64,000 nt of DNA from Pseudomonas hydrolytica (GCF_021495345.1 NZ_CP099397.1:2046001-2110000); one strand, 5' to 3'. Shown: positions 1-9,580, counted from the stretch's first letter. Numbers and translations are program-made. The notes: generated by a model from the letters alone, not told the origin.

Positions 1-2
1 AG

Positions 3-1241
3 ATCGAGGCGCGCGTCGCCGAGTTGCTGGCCGAACCCCTGAGCCTGGATGCCGCGGTGCAGCTGGCGCTGCTCAACAACCGTGGTCTGCAGGCGTCCTT
101 CGACGAGCTGGGCATCGGCGAGGCCGAGCGCGTGCAGGCCGGGCGCCTGCCCAATCCCGGCTTCTCCTACGGTCGTCTGGAAAAGGGCAGCGAGGTCGAA
201 TACGAGCGCGGCCTGCACCTGAATCTGGCGCGGCTGATCGCCCTGCCGCTGACCTCGCGCCTGGAAGGACGGCGCTTCGAGCAGCTGCAGCGGCAGACCA
301 GCCTGGCGGTGTTCGACCTGGCCAGCGAGACGCGCAAGGCCTGGTACCAGGCGGTCGCCGCCGAGGAGAGCCTGGTCTACGCACGGCAGGTGCTGGACGC
401 CGCCGAAGCCGGCGCCGATCTGGCCCGGCGCATGGCCGCAGTGGGCAACTTCAGCAAGCTGCAGCAGGCCGAGCAGCAGAACTTCTACGCCGAAGCCGGC
501 ATCGGCCTGTTGCAGGCCGAACAGGCGCGAGTACGTAGCCGCGAGCAGCTGACTCGGCTGCTCGGCCTGTGGGGCGAGCAGCTCGACTACCGCCTGCCCG
601 AACGCCTGCCGGCGCTGCCGAAAAACGCGGACGAGTTGCCGGACGTGGAGCGCCTGGCCATGAACCAGCGCCAGGACATCCAGGCCGTGCGCCTGGATGC
701 CGAGCGCCTGGCGCAGAACCTAGGCCTGACCCGCACCACGCGTTTCATCAACGTGCTGGAGCTAGGCGTGGTCAACAACCGCTCAAACGAGGAACCGACC
801 CAGCGCGGCTACGAGATCAGCGTCGAGCTGCCGCTGTTCGACTGGAGCGGGGCCAAGGTGGCGCGGGCCGAGGCGCAGTATCGCCAGGCGCTCAACCGCG
901 CCGCCGAGACGGCGGTCAACGCCCGCTCGCAGGTGCGCGAGGCCTATCACGCCTACCGCAACGCCTTCGAGCTGGCGCAGCACTACCGCACCGAGGTGCT
1001 GCCGCTGCGCCAGCGCATCGCCGAGGAAAACCTGCTGCGCTACAACGGCATGTTCATCAGCACCTTCGACCTGCTCGCCGATGCGCGCCGCCAGGTGCAG
1101 GCGGTGGATGGCTACCTGCAGGCGCAGCGCGCCTTCTGGCTGGCGCGCGCCGACCTCGACATGGCCCTGTTGGGCGCCCCCAATCCCTCGCTCGGCGCGG
1201 CGCCTGCCGCTGCTGCCGAGCCGGCCGCCGCCGGCCACTGA
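3..1241 (+). CDS. TolC-family outer-membrane efflux protein (5' end outside window)
   Basis: Outer-membrane channel of the TolC/OEP family, expected to form the exit duct of a tripartite metal efflux pump. The reading frame is open to the left edge, so the N-terminus and signal peptide are missing; a TTG at 24 is internal. Two OEP repeats are visible: one opens with SLDAAVQLALLNN and the second holds GYEISVELPLFDWSGAKVA, with long helical segments between. The C-terminus is Ala-rich and ends in GH. It lies 16 bases before a multicopper oxidase and heads a copper-type cluster, so a CusC-like role is likely. No RND pump genes follow it, so they are upstream of the window or absent. Confidence 0.85.
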   Translation: MEARVAELLAEPLSLDAAVQLALLNNRGLQASFDELGIGEAERVQAGRLPNPGFSYGRLEKGSEVEYERGLHLNLARLIALPLTSRLEGRRFEQLQRQTSLAVFDLASETRKAWYQAVAAEESLVYARQVLDAAEAGADLARRMAAVGNFSKLQQAEQQNFYAEAGIGLLQAEQARVRSREQLTRLLGLWGEQLDYRLPERLPALPKNADELPDVERLAMNQRQDIQAVRLDAERLAQNLGLTRTTRFINVLELGVVNNRSNEEPTQRGYEISVELPLFDWSGAKVARAEAQYRQALNRAAETAVNARSQVREAYHAYRNAFELAQHYRTEVLPLRQRIAEENLLRYNGMFISTFDLLADARRQVQAVDGYLQAQRAFWLARADLDMALLGAPNPSLGAAPAAAAEPAAAGH

Positions 1242-1257
1242 ACAAGGAATTTCCCAG

Positions 1258-2670
1258 ATGGTTTCACGACGCGATTTCTTTCTCGGGGCTGGCGCCATCG
1301 GCGCTGCGGTGGCCACTTCGGCGGTCAGCCGGGTGGCCATGGCGGCCCTGCCCGAACCGGTGCTGCAGGCCAGCGCCGACACCCAACCGCCGTTGCAGCC
1401 GAACAGCGGGCGCCCCTACAACCCGGTGGTCACCCTCAACGGCTGGACCCTGCCGTGGCGGATGAACAACGGCGTCAAGGAGTTCCACCTGGTCGCCGAG
1501 CCGGTGGTGCGCGAGCTGGCGCCCGGCTACAAGGCCCACCTGTGGGGTTACAACGGTCAGTCGCCGGGGCCGACCATCGAGGTGGTGGAGGGCGACCGGG
1601 TGCGCATCTTCGTCACCAACAAACTGCCCGAGCACACCAGCATCCACTGGCACGGCCAGCGTCTGCCCAACGGCATGGACGGCGTGGCGGGCCTGACCCA
1701 GCCGGCGATTCCGGTGGGCAAGACCTTCGTCTACGAGTTCGTCGCCCGCCGCCCCGGCACCTTCATGTACCACCCGCACGCCGACGAGATGGTGCAGATG
1801 GCCATGGGCATGATGGGGTTCTGGGTCACCCACCCCAAGGAGCATCATCCGCTGATCAGCGAGGTGGACCGCGACTACTGCTTCCTGCTCAGCGCCTACG
1901 ACATCGAGCCGGGCGCCTACACGCCGAAGATCATGCAGATGCTCGATTTCAACCTGTGGACCTTCAACAGCCGCGTGTTTCCCGGCATCGACCCGCTGGT
2001 GGCGCGCCAGGGCGAGCGCGTGCGCCTGCGCGTCGGCAACCTGACCATGACCAACCACCCGATCCACCTGCACGGTCACGAGTTCGAGGTCACCGGCACC
2101 GACGGCGGGCCGACCCCGGTCGGCTCGCGCTGGCCGGAGGTGACCGCCGACGTGGCGGTGGGGCAGATGCGCCAGCTCGAGTTCATCGCCGACGAGGAGG
2201 GCGATTGGGCGCTGCACTGCCACAAGAGCCACCACACCATGAACGCCATGGGGCACGACGTGCCGACTCTGGTCGGTGTCGATCACCGCGACATGACCCG
2301 CAAGATCGCCAAACTGGTGCCGGACTACATGGTGATGGGCGAGCGCGGCATGGCCGACATGGCGGAGATGCAGATGCCGCTGCCGGACAACACCGTGCCG
2401 ATGATGACCGGCGACGGCCCGTTCGGCTCGGTGGAGATGGGTGGCATGTTCACCATGCTCAAGGTGCGCAAGGAGCAGGCCGCCGGCGACTACCGCGACC
2501 CGGGCTGGTTCAAGCACCCAGCCGGCACCGTGGCCTATGAATGGAAAGGCGCACTGGCCAGCCCGAGCCGCTCGCACGACGGCGGCGGCCAGTCGATGCC
2601 ACTCAAGCAGCCGCTCGAGGCGCCGGTGGAAGTGCAGGTACGCAAGCCCGGCGGTCATGCCGGGCATTGA
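1258..2670 (+). CDS. TAT-exported multicopper oxidase (copper tolerance)
   Basis: Predicted periplasmic multicopper oxidase, 470 residues, probably oxidising Cu(I). The N-terminus SRRDFFLGAG is a twin-arginine signal ending near VAMA (residue 29). All four copper-binding motifs are present: HWH (130-132), HPH (172-174), HPIHLH (267-272) and HCH with downstream His326 and Met331 (320-331), giving type 1 and the trinuclear centre. A Met-rich stretch near 355-400 could bind extra copper. I start at ATG 1258 because it opens the TAT signal; an in-frame ATG at 1081 lies inside the TolC gene. It resembles the copper oxidases found with cus/cop clusters rather than full-length CopA (about 600 residues). 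Confidence 0.9.
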   Translation: MVSRRDFFLGAGAIGAAVATSAVSRVAMAALPEPVLQASADTQPPLQPNSGRPYNPVVTLNGWTLPWRMNNGVKEFHLVAEPVVRELAPGYKAHLWGYNGQSPGPTIEVVEGDRVRIFVTNKLPEHTSIHWHGQRLPNGMDGVAGLTQPAIPVGKTFVYEFVARRPGTFMYHPHADEMVQMAMGMMGFWVTHPKEHHPLISEVDRDYCFLLSAYDIEPGAYTPKIMQMLDFNLWTFNSRVFPGIDPLVARQGERVRLRVGNLTMTNHPIHLHGHEFEVTGTDGGPTPVGSRWPEVTADVAVGQMRQLEFIADEEGDWALHCHKSHHTMNAMGHDVPTLVGVDHRDMTRKIAKLVPDYMVMGERGMADMAEMQMPLPDNTVPMMTGDGPFGSVEMGGMFTMLKVRKEQAAGDYRDPGWFKHPAGTVAYEWKGALASPSRSHDGGGQSMPLKQPLEAPVEVQVRKPGGHAGH

Positions 2671-2721
2671 CGGGGCGGGCCGCCACGCGGCCCGGTCCCC
2701 ACAGCAAGCGAGGATTCACCG

Positions 2722-3216
2722 ATGAAAACAGCACACTTACTGGTTCTGACCCTGATCGGGCTGCTCGGCAGCCCGGCAGCGCTGGCCCATAGCGAGACGC
2801 ACGAGGAGCATCACGCCGCCGTAACGATCAGGGAGCAGAAGCCCTGGGGCATCGCCGGCGACGCCAGCGAAGTCGACCGCACCATCGAGATCCGCATGAC
2901 CGATCAGATGCGTTTCACCCCGGATCGGCTGCAGGTCCGGCAGGGCGAGACCATTCGTTTCGTCCATCACAACGACGGCAAGATCCTCCACGAGTTCGTC
3001 ATCGGTACCCGCGAAACCCTGGATGAACATGCCGAGGCGATGCTGCGTTTTCCCGGCATGGAACACGACGAGCCCTACATGGCCCACGTTGCACCGGGGC
3101 AGAGCGGCGAGATGATCTGGACCTTCAACCGCGCCGGCGAATTCGATTTCGCCTGCCTGATCGCCGGCCACTACCAGGCCGGCATGGTTGGCACCATCCG
3201 GGTGCTGGCCGACTGA
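2722..3216 (+). CDS. Periplasmic cupredoxin-domain copper protein
   Basis: Small blue-copper-type protein of 164 residues, probably a periplasmic copper carrier or electron-transfer partner for the upstream oxidase. A Sec signal peptide ends at ALA-H (about residue 22). A complete type 1 copper set is seen: His90 (KILHEF), Cys145, His150 and Met155 in the pattern C-x4-H-x4-M. The mature N-terminus is His-rich (HSETHEEHH), which may bind metal. It sits 51 bases after the multicopper oxidase and just before the CusF-like gene on the same strand, so it is likely in one operon. Confidence 0.88.
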   Translation: MKTAHLLVLTLIGLLGSPAALAHSETHEEHHAAVTIREQKPWGIAGDASEVDRTIEIRMTDQMRFTPDRLQVRQGETIRFVHHNDGKILHEFVIGTRETLDEHAEAMLRFPGMEHDEPYMAHVAPGQSGEMIWTFNRAGEFDFACLIAGHYQAGMVGTIRVLAD

Positions 3217-3235
3217 CCTACGAGAGGAAACACGC

Positions 3236-3532
3236 ATGAAGAAGCAACTGATGATCGCGGCGCTGGCCGCCCTGTTCAGTCTGCCGTTGCAGGCCGCCGA
3301 CCCCGCACCGCTGAGCCAGGGCGAGGTGCGCAAGGTGGACGCCGCCGCGCAGAAGATCACCCTGCGTCACGGCCCCATCGCCAGCATTGGCATGCCGCCG
3401 ATGACCATGGTGTTCGAGGTGGAGCCGGGCAGCCTGCTCGAGGGTGTCGAGGCCGGTGACAAGGTGCGCTTCCAGGCGCGCCAGGAGGGTAACCGCTACA
3501 TCGTGACCGAACTGCAGGTCGTCGAGCAGTAG
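3236..3532 (+). CDS. CusF-like periplasmic copper-binding protein
   Basis: Small (98 residues) periplasmic metallochaperone of the CusF/CusF_Ec family, delivering Cu(I)/Ag(I) to an RND efflux pump. There is a signal peptide (MKKQL...LQA), a short beta-barrel sequence, and the metal site HG-x5-GMPPMTM. In E. coli CusF a Trp stacks on the metal just before the Met-x-Met pair; here that position is Met (GMPPMTM), a variant also common in pseudomonads. ATG 3236 follows a GAGAGGA ribosome site. It closes the copper cluster; the next gene is on the opposite strand. Confidence 0.85.
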   Translation: MKKQLMIAALAALFSLPLQAADPAPLSQGEVRKVDAAAQKITLRHGPIASIGMPPMTMVFEVEPGSLLEGVEAGDKVRFQARQEGNRYIVTELQVVEQ

Positions 3533-3544
3533 CCGGCCTGGCGC

Positions 3545-5857
3545 TCAGGGCGGCGGTTGTGTCTGCAACTGCGCCTGCGGCATGCCGATATGCTGGCCCT
3601 GGGAGTAGTCGATACCCAGGGCCAGCACCTTCTCCTGCACCGCTGCCGAGTGCACGAACTCGGCCACCGTCTGCATGCCGAGGCTGCGGGCGAACTGCAC
3701 GATGCCCAGGGTCACCGCCAGGGCGTTGGGGTCGCTGTCGAGCTGGCGGATCAGGCTGCCGTCGATCTTGATCAGGTCGACGTTGAGTCGCAGCAGGTGC
3801 TCGAAGTTGGAGTAGCCGGTGCCGAAGTCATCGATGGCGATGCGGCAGCCCAACGCCTTGACCTCGTCGATGAAGGCGCGCACCTGGCTGTAGTTGTCGA
3901 TGCCTTCGGATTCGAGAATCTCGAAGATCAGCCGGGGCCCCATGCCGCTGTGCTGCAGCTGTTCCTTGATGGTCTGGCTGAGCTGCGGGTCGATCAGGTC
4001 TTCGTAGGACAGGTTGATGGAGAACTCGTAGGGCAGGTCGCGAAAGCGTTCCAGGCATTTCTCCAGCATCACCCGGGTGATCTGCCGGTGCAGGCGGATT
4101 TTCTTCGCCACGCCGAGAAAGCGCCCCGGGTTGATCACCTGGCCATCGTCATCGAGCATGCGCACCAGGCACTCGAACTTGCCGATGCTGCCGCCGTGGT
4201 TGTCGAGAATCGGCTGGAAGTGGGGCAGCAGCCGGTCTTCCTGCAAGGCCGTCTTGACCTTGTTGGCCCATAGCAGATTCTGCTCGTACTCCTCGCGGAT
4301 CTTCAATGCCGGGTCGTAGAGCAGGTGGTTGCGCTGCTGCAGGCGCGCCAGCTTCAGCGCGATGGTCGCCGACGCCAGCAGGCTGTCGCGTCCCTGGCGG
4401 GCCTCGCCGGCACTGAGCCTGGCGGCGCCGAAGGTGGCGTTGAAGCCCACCTCCTGGCCCTGCCAGTCCAGCCGCTGGCGCTGGATGAAGGTGCCCAGTT
4501 CGTTCATCCGCGCCTCCAGCGCTTCGTCGCTGAGCCGGGGCAGCAGCACGGCGAACTCGTCGGCGGTGAGGCGGTAGAGGCGTGCGCTGTCGGCCTCCAA
4601 ACGCAGGTGCTGCAGCAGCTGCGCGCCAAGGTGGCGCAACATCTGGTCGCCACAGGCGTGACCATAGAAGCCGTTGATTTCCTTGAAGGCGTCGAGGTTG
4701 AGCAGGATCAGGCTCGGCCGTGGCGTGCGCTGCAGGTCCAGCAGCAGGCGCGCGCGGTTCGGCAGCTGGGTCAACGGATCGGTGTAGGAGGCCTCCAGCT
4801 GGCGCATGGTGTTGGCGATCAGGTGCAGCAGCAGCGCCGCCAGCAGCAACACCACCAACCCGGTGAGCACGAGAATGCGCAGGTTGCTCTGGCGCATCGG
4901 GGCCAGCACGGCGTCGATCTCGTTCTGCGGTACACCGAGGCCGAACAGCATGTTGGCGCGGGTCATGGCGAACAGCAGGGCATAGCGCTCGCCGTCGATC
5001 AGCAATTCGCGACTGTAGAGCTGAGCCCGCGCTGTGCCGGGAGCGCCGGTGGTGGTGGCGGCCCGGGTCAGCTGCTCGGCGAGGATGGCATCCATGATGC
5101 GCTGCGCCGCCGGGGTGTCGTCGCGTTCGCTGAGGCTGGTCAGCTTGCGATTGTCGCGATCGAGCAGGAAGGAAAAGGTATTGGGCGTGAGCTTGATGTC
5201 GCTGATCAGGCGCACCACGTCCTCGCTGCGCCAGTCGCTGCTGGCCAGGCCGATGATGCGCTGGCGACGGTCGTACAGGGGCGTGGCCAGAGTGATCACC
5301 GCGGCATCCGACAACGGGTTGTAATAGGCGGCGCTCCACAGCAGTGGCTCGGCCAGTGGCAGGTTGCGCGGCTGATCGCTGGGCAGCAGGTTGCGATACC
5401 AGTCCAGGCGCCGCGGGTCGCCGCTCTGACGCAGCACTTCGATGCGCCGGTCCGCCGCCCAGTGCGCGTAGATTCCGGGGGTATCGGCCAGTGCCGGGAA
5501 ATGACCGGGCTCGAACCACAGGCCGACGCTGAAGGCATCGCTGAAGTCGCGCAGCTTCTGCCGCAGTTGCGTTTCCAGCTCTGCGGTATTGCCGCTGCGC
5601 TGCAGCAGCTCACCGAGACGGGCGAGGGATTCGGTGTGCAGCTCCATGCGCCGGTGGTGGCTGTTGATACGGCCGAGATTGGCGTAGAAGTTGTCCTCGA
5701 TCTGGCTGCGGCGCAGCTCGGCCATGGCGCGCTGGGAATAGTCCAGGTTGAGCGTGGACATCACCCACATCGCGGTCAGAAACAGCGCCACCAGCAGCAG
5801 CACCAAGAGCATCAACAACCGCTTGGAGGAGCCCGCCAGGCGGGGCAGGCTGGCCAT
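3545..5857 (-). CDS. Membrane sensor with Cache-like, GGDEF (degenerate) and EAL domains
   Basis: Inner-membrane c-di-GMP protein of 770 residues. TM1 is at about 12-34, followed by a periplasmic Cache-like sensor (about 35-325), TM2 (about 328-350), GGDEF (about 360-510) and EAL (about 525-765). The GGDEF signature is LTADEF, so cyclase activity is doubtful. The EAL motif reads ECL, but other catalytic landmarks are kept (INLS, EILESEG, DDFGTGYS, IKIDGS), so it is probably a phosphodiesterase. ATG 5857 shares one base with the TGA of the upstream Sel1 gene (TGATG), indicating translational coupling; a TTG three bases earlier is less likely. It is convergent with the copper cluster. Confidence 0.85.
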   Translation of the reverse strand: MASLPRLAGSSKRLLMLLVLLLVALFLTAMWVMSTLNLDYSQRAMAELRRSQIEDNFYANLGRINSHHRRMELHTESLARLGELLQRSGNTAELETQLRQKLRDFSDAFSVGLWFEPGHFPALADTPGIYAHWAADRRIEVLRQSGDPRRLDWYRNLLPSDQPRNLPLAEPLLWSAAYYNPLSDAAVITLATPLYDRRQRIIGLASSDWRSEDVVRLISDIKLTPNTFSFLLDRDNRKLTSLSERDDTPAAQRIMDAILAEQLTRAATTTGAPGTARAQLYSRELLIDGERYALLFAMTRANMLFGLGVPQNEIDAVLAPMRQSNLRILVLTGLVVLLLAALLLHLIANTMRQLEASYTDPLTQLPNRARLLLDLQRTPRPSLILLNLDAFKEINGFYGHACGDQMLRHLGAQLLQHLRLEADSARLYRLTADEFAVLLPRLSDEALEARMNELGTFIQRQRLDWQGQEVGFNATFGAARLSAGEARQGRDSLLASATIALKLARLQQRNHLLYDPALKIREEYEQNLLWANKVKTALQEDRLLPHFQPILDNHGGSIGKFECLVRMLDDDGQVINPGRFLGVAKKIRLHRQITRVMLEKCLERFRDLPYEFSINLSYEDLIDPQLSQTIKEQLQHSGMGPRLIFEILESEGIDNYSQVRAFIDEVKALGCRIAIDDFGTGYSNFEHLLRLNVDLIKIDGSLIRQLDSDPNALAVTLGIVQFARSLGMQTVAEFVHSAAVQEKVLALGIDYSQGQHIGMPQAQLQTQPPP

Positions 5858-7089
5858 CAACGCTGATCCAGTGCCCGGCGCACCTGCGCCTGAGCCTGGG
5901 CGATCTGCCCGTCGTCGAGTTGCGTGCGCAATTGCTGCAGGCGGGCTTCGGCGCGCGGCTCGCCATTGTCGCGCGCCAGGCTGATCCAGACGTAAGCCGC
6001 TGCGGCATTGGCCGCTACCCCGCGGCCCTCGGCGTACAGCTCACCGAGCTGGTACTGCGCGGCCGCGCTGCCCTGGCGCGCGGCGCGCAGCAGCCAGTCG
6101 TGCGCCTTGTCGTTGCTCGCCGCGACGCCCTTGCCCTCGAGGTAGATCAGGCCGAGCTCGAGCTGCGCCTCGCGATGTCCCTGCCTGGCGGCCTGCTCGA
6201 AACGCTGGCGCGCCTTGATGGGGTTGGCCGCGACGCCCTGGCCACGCTGATACATGCGCGCACTCTGATACTGGGCGCGGGCCAGGCCCTGGTCGGCCGC
6301 CTGGTCGAACCAGCTCAGGGCGGTGGCGGGGTTCTGCTCGACGCCCTGACCGCGCAGGTACAGCTGGCCCAGCTGGTAACGCCCGTCGGGCGACTGTTCG
6401 GCAGCGCGGCGCGCCCAGTGCAGGGCCTCGGCGTATTTCTTCAGGCTGCTGGCGATCACCGACAGGTTGTACTGGGCCTTGCCATCGCCTGCCTCGGCCG
6501 GCGCCAGGCAGGCGTCACGAGCCTGGCTGTAGTTCTTGATGGTGAACAGCAGATAGCACTCGTTGGCCTGTTCGGTGCCTGCGCTGGTCGTTCTGGGCGA
6601 CCCTTTGCCGATGGGCGTTGCCTGGCTTGGGGTAGGGCGCTCGCTCGTCGCCACGGGTTTGATCTGAGCGGCAAAGGCGGCAATCTCCGCCGGACAGGAA
6701 TCGGCATAGCTGGCGCGCATCTGCTGCAGATTCTCGTTGGTCTTGTCGCGTTCGGCGTAGCGCAGGGCAACCTGCCGGCACCGGCGCTGGCGCTCCTCGA
6801 CGACCTGACGCAGATGGGCGCTGCGGCTTGGGTCGCTGCCATGCTGATCGAGGTAGTGAGTCAGGGGGGCGATGTAGGGCTGGTCGAACAGCGCCGCCAG
6901 CTCCCGATCATACTGCGCAGTGTTTTGCGCAGAGCCCTGGTTGCCCAGGTTGCGCGCCTGCTGGCTGATCCGTTCGCCGGCCTTGCTCAGCAGTTCGCTC
7001 GATCGGGCGATCAGGCCCTCCTGTGGCTGCAGGCTCGAGCAGCCACTGAGGCAGAGGAGGCAGGTAAGACAGACGATCAGCTGGCGCAC
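5857..7089 (-). CDS. Sel1-repeat lipoprotein
   Basis: Secreted lipoprotein of 410 residues with a lipobox (LCLSGC, Cys near 17). The first half is helical and low in similarity to anything I know. Residues about 190-390 hold at least five Sel1-like (SLR) repeats of the type A-x2-L-G-x-L-Y-x2-G-x-G-V-x2-N, which form protein-interaction solenoids. It is the first gene of a two-gene unit with the GGDEF/EAL sensor, so it may be a periplasmic partner or sensor input for it; that link is inferred from the one-base overlap only. Confidence 0.82.
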   Translation of the reverse strand: MRQLIVCLTCLLCLSGCSSLQPQEGLIARSSELLSKAGERISQQARNLGNQGSAQNTAQYDRELAALFDQPYIAPLTHYLDQHGSDPSRSAHLRQVVEERQRRCRQVALRYAERDKTNENLQQMRASYADSCPAEIAAFAAQIKPVATSERPTPSQATPIGKGSPRTTSAGTEQANECYLLFTIKNYSQARDACLAPAEAGDGKAQYNLSVIASSLKKYAEALHWARRAAEQSPDGRYQLGQLYLRGQGVEQNPATALSWFDQAADQGLARAQYQSARMYQRGQGVAANPIKARQRFEQAARQGHREAQLELGLIYLEGKGVAASNDKAHDWLLRAARQGSAAAQYQLGELYAEGRGVAANAAAAYVWISLARDNGEPRAEARLQQLRTQLDDGQIAQAQAQVRRALDQR

Positions 7090-7239
7090 GGGCTCCCCCC
7101 AAACTTCACGGCTGCCGAGTGGCGGACGATTTCAGCGAGTCGGCCTGACTACTCTAGTCGAAAACGGGGGAGGTTGATCTGGGCGCCAACCGGAGCGGGA
7201 AACTGGCCGCCGTTGGTGCGCGCGGCGGCCAGCAGGAAC

Positions 7240-7518
7240 TCAATTGAGCGCGTCGGTCAGGGCCTTGGCAGGCACCAGCTTGACCACTTTCTTCGCGGCG
7301 ATCTCGATTGCCTTGCCGGTCTGCGGGTTGCGGCCGGTGCGGGCAGGGCGCTCGCTGACTTTCAGCTTGCCGACGCCGGGCAGGGTGATTTCGCCGTCGT
7401 TTTCCAGGGCGTCACTGACGATTTCACCCAGCTGATCGAGCAGTGCACGGACCGTGCTCTTCGGCAGGTCTACGGCTTCGGCCAGGTCGCCGATCAGTTG
7501 GTCTTTGGTGATTGCCAT
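7240..7518 (-). CDS. hupA: HU-family nucleoid DNA-binding protein
   Basis: Histone-like HU/IHF protein of 92 residues that bends DNA in the nucleoid. The DNA-binding arm signature is present (RPARTGRNPQTGKAIEI), as is the dimerising N-terminal helix pair (TKDQLIGDLAEAV). The sequence is closer to the PA5348-type HupA paralogue (GEITLPGVGKLKVSERPARTG) than to HupB, hence the symbol, which I hold loosely. GGAG lies 8 bases before the ATG. It is monocistronic, with no coupled neighbour. Confidence 0.9.
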   Translation of the reverse strand: MAITKDQLIGDLAEAVDLPKSTVRALLDQLGEIVSDALENDGEITLPGVGKLKVSERPARTGRNPQTGKAIEIAAKKVVKLVPAKALTDALN

Positions 7519-7850
7519 GATGTAACTCCATTATCAGATGAGGGGGTCGGCCTCGGCGCAGGGCTCAGGCACGGGCGTAGTGGCCGAAGGCGGGGAACGC
7601 TAGCACAAATGTCGGCGACGCGTGGTCGTGCGCGGTAGGTGGGTTAGCCCGCGTTAGTCGGTGCGTTGCGGCCTGTGGTTCCCGAGTGCGACGAAAATAC
7701 GCAGCGCAACGACCGGTGGCTTCGGCGTGGCGGGTTTGCCCGTCGGGATGATGGCAGCGGGGGCGTGATATCCCGAATATGCGAGATCGCCCGGCGTGGC
7801 GGTCAGGCTCGACTAAGCTTTTGAAACACGTATCGAGCTGGAGTGCCTTC
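7519..7850. other. Divergent intergenic region between hupA and the chemoreceptor
   Basis: This 332-base gap must hold the promoters of the HU gene (leftward) and the chemoreceptor (rightward). I can see the HU ribosome site but no convincing -35/-10 pair, operator, hairpin or small ORF. Longer reading frames here use atypical codons and look spurious. Confidence 0.5.
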
Positions 7851-9485
7851 ATGCTACGCGCCTTCGCTGACCTGGGGTTTCGCTGGAAAATCGCTCTGCC
7901 GATTCTGCTGCTGGCGGCCTTGCTGGTGACCATGGGCGTGCTGGGCATGCGTGGCATCGCCCAGGTGGCCGAATCCAGCACCACCCTGACCAATCGCCAT
8001 CTGCCGGCCATCAGTCTGCTGCTCAACGCAGATCGTGACCTCTACCAGGCCTTCGTCGCCGAGCGCAGCCTGCTCGACGAAAACGCTGAAGAGCATGCCG
8101 CCCAATTGCGCAAGGTGCATGCCGACAATCTCCTGCAGGCCTATGACCGCGTGCACAAGTTCGCCGCCATGCAGCCCGGTAGCCAGGCGCTCGCCCTGGT
8201 CAGCGAGTTCGACCGCGGCTTCGAACGCTGGAAGTCCACGTCCCTGCGCGTACTGGAGATGAGCGCGAGCGATCCGGAAGCTGCCAGCCGGCTCAGTTTC
8301 GGCGATAGCGAGATGCAGTTCGAAGAGGCGCGCAATGCCATCGACAAGCTTGGCGAGCTGGAGGACGAGGCGGCCAATTCAGTCGGTACCGCCGCCATTT
8401 CGCGCGGCGCCGCACTGGCCTGGCAGCAAGGGCTGATCATCGCCATCGGCCTGCTGGTGTGCCTGGTACTGGTGATGGGTTTCCCCCTGCTGGTGACCCG
8501 ACCGTTGCACAGCCTGCTGCATCGCATCGAGCAGATTGCCGATGGCGACGGCGATCTGCGTGTGCGTCTCGATGTGCTGTCGAGGGACGAACTCGGCAAG
8601 CTCAGCCATGCCTTCAACCGCTTTCTGGACAAGTTGCAACCGCTGATCAAGGAAGTCGGGCGCGTCACCGGTGAGGTGGCCGATTCGGCCAAGAGCCTGG
8701 CCGGCATGGCGGCGGCCAATGATCGGCTGATCAGCAGTGAGCACGCCGCGGTGGACCAGGTCAGCACAGCCGCTACCGAAATGAGCGTGGCGGTGCATGA
8801 AGTTGCACGCAACGCGCAGAACGCCGCCGACGCGGCGCGGCACGCCGAAGTGCAGTCACGCGAGGGCGCGCAGGTGGTCGGTACGACCATCCATTCGATA
8901 CGGCAGCTGGCGCAGGAGGTGGAGAGCGCTTCCGACACCATCCAGACCCTGGAGCAGGAAACCGCCAACATCGGCGCGGTGCTGGCGGTGATCAAGGGCA
9001 TCGCCGAGCAGACCAACCTGCTGGCGCTCAATGCTGCCATCGAGGCAGCGCGGGCAGGAGAGCAGGGGCGCGGTTTCGCCGTGGTCGCCGATGAGGTGCG
9101 GGCACTGGCTGCGCGCACCCAGGAGTCGACCAAGGACATTCAGCAGATGATCGAGCGCTTGCAGATCGGCGTGCAGAATGCGGTCAAGGCCACCCACTCC
9201 GGCAGCGCCCGCGCGCGGCAGAGCGTGGAGCAGGCAGCCGGCGTCGATCAGGCGCTGAGTGTGACCGGGGATTCGGTGCAGCGTATCAACGACATGGCCG
9301 CACAGATCGCCACCGCCTGTGAGCAGCAGAGCAGCGTCACCGAAGAGATCGCGCGCAACATCAGCGACATCCGCGACCTCTCCAACGAAGCGGCGCAGAC
9401 CTCGGAGCAAAGCACCCAGGCCAGCCAGCGCCTCTCCGAACTGTCTACCGATCTGGCCCAGCTGGTAGGGCGTTTTCGCGTGTAG
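7851..9485 (+). CDS. Methyl-accepting chemotaxis protein
   Basis: Transmembrane chemoreceptor of 544 residues that signals to CheA/CheW. TM1 is at about 12-32, followed by a helical periplasmic ligand domain (about 33-205, four-helix-bundle type), TM2 (about 210-232), HAMP (about 233-285) and a signalling domain with the conserved hairpin tip [21 protein letters not shown] start at ATG 7851 (GGAG at 7839-7842) rather than at an ATG at 7779, because it places TM1 at the N-terminus. The ligand cannot be told from sequence. It is a single gene, followed by the 4.5S RNA. Confidence 0.92.
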   Translation: MLRAFADLGFRWKIALPILLLAALLVTMGVLGMRGIAQVAESSTTLTNRHLPAISLLLNADRDLYQAFVAERSLLDENAEEHAAQLRKVHADNLLQAYDRVHKFAAMQPGSQALALVSEFDRGFERWKSTSLRVLEMSASDPEAASRLSFGDSEMQFEEARNAIDKLGELEDEAANSVGTAAISRGAALAWQQGLIIAIGLLVCLVLVMGFPLLVTRPLHSLLHRIEQIADGDGDLRVRLDVLSRDELGKLSHAFNRFLDKLQPLIKEVGRVTGEVADSAKSLAGMAAANDRLISSEHAAVDQVSTAATEMSVAVHEVARNAQNAADAARHAEVQSREGAQVVGTTIHSIRQLAQEVESASDTIQTLEQETANIGAVLAVIKGIAEQTNLLALNAAIEAARAGEQGRGFAVVADEVRALAARTQESTKDIQQMIERLQIGVQNAVKATHSGSARARQSVEQAAGVDQALSVTGDSVQRINDMAAQIATACEQQSSVTEEIARNISDIRDLSNEAAQTSEQSTQASQRLSELSTDLAQLVGRFRV

Positions 9486-9519
9486 GAAACCGCTTGGCGC
9501 ATCTAAGTGATTGAAGCGG

Positions 9520-9547
9520 TTGTAACTTTGCATTTAGTCGTTACAAT
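9520..9547 (+). promoter_or_regulatory. Probable sigma-70 promoter of the 4.5S RNA gene
   Basis: TTGTAA (9520-9525) and TACAAT (9542-9547) are separated by 16 bases and lie just upstream of the SRP RNA. A start near 9554 would leave about 27 bases of leader, consistent with RNase P trimming known for 4.5S RNA. The -35 overlaps one arm of an AACCGCTT/AAGCGGTT inverted repeat (9488-9521). Confidence 0.5.
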
Positions 9548-9580
9548 GGCGCGGCCCGTTGCAATGGCGGGCAGCGTTAT

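Noticed and set aside
569..1465. 298-codon open frame overlapping the TolC-like gene
   Set aside because: It is a shadow frame in GC-rich DNA, Arg/Ala/Gly-rich, with no domain; the OEP frame is clearly real.
1264..2667. 467-codon antisense frame over the multicopper oxidase
   Set aside because: Its composition is His/Val/Ala-rich, as expected from the reverse complement of a real gene; there is no ribosome site or domain.
7600..7700. Small RNA or REP element upstream of the chemoreceptor
   Set aside because: GTAGGTGGGTTAGCCCGCGT looks faintly repeat-like, but there is no second arm or second copy in the window.
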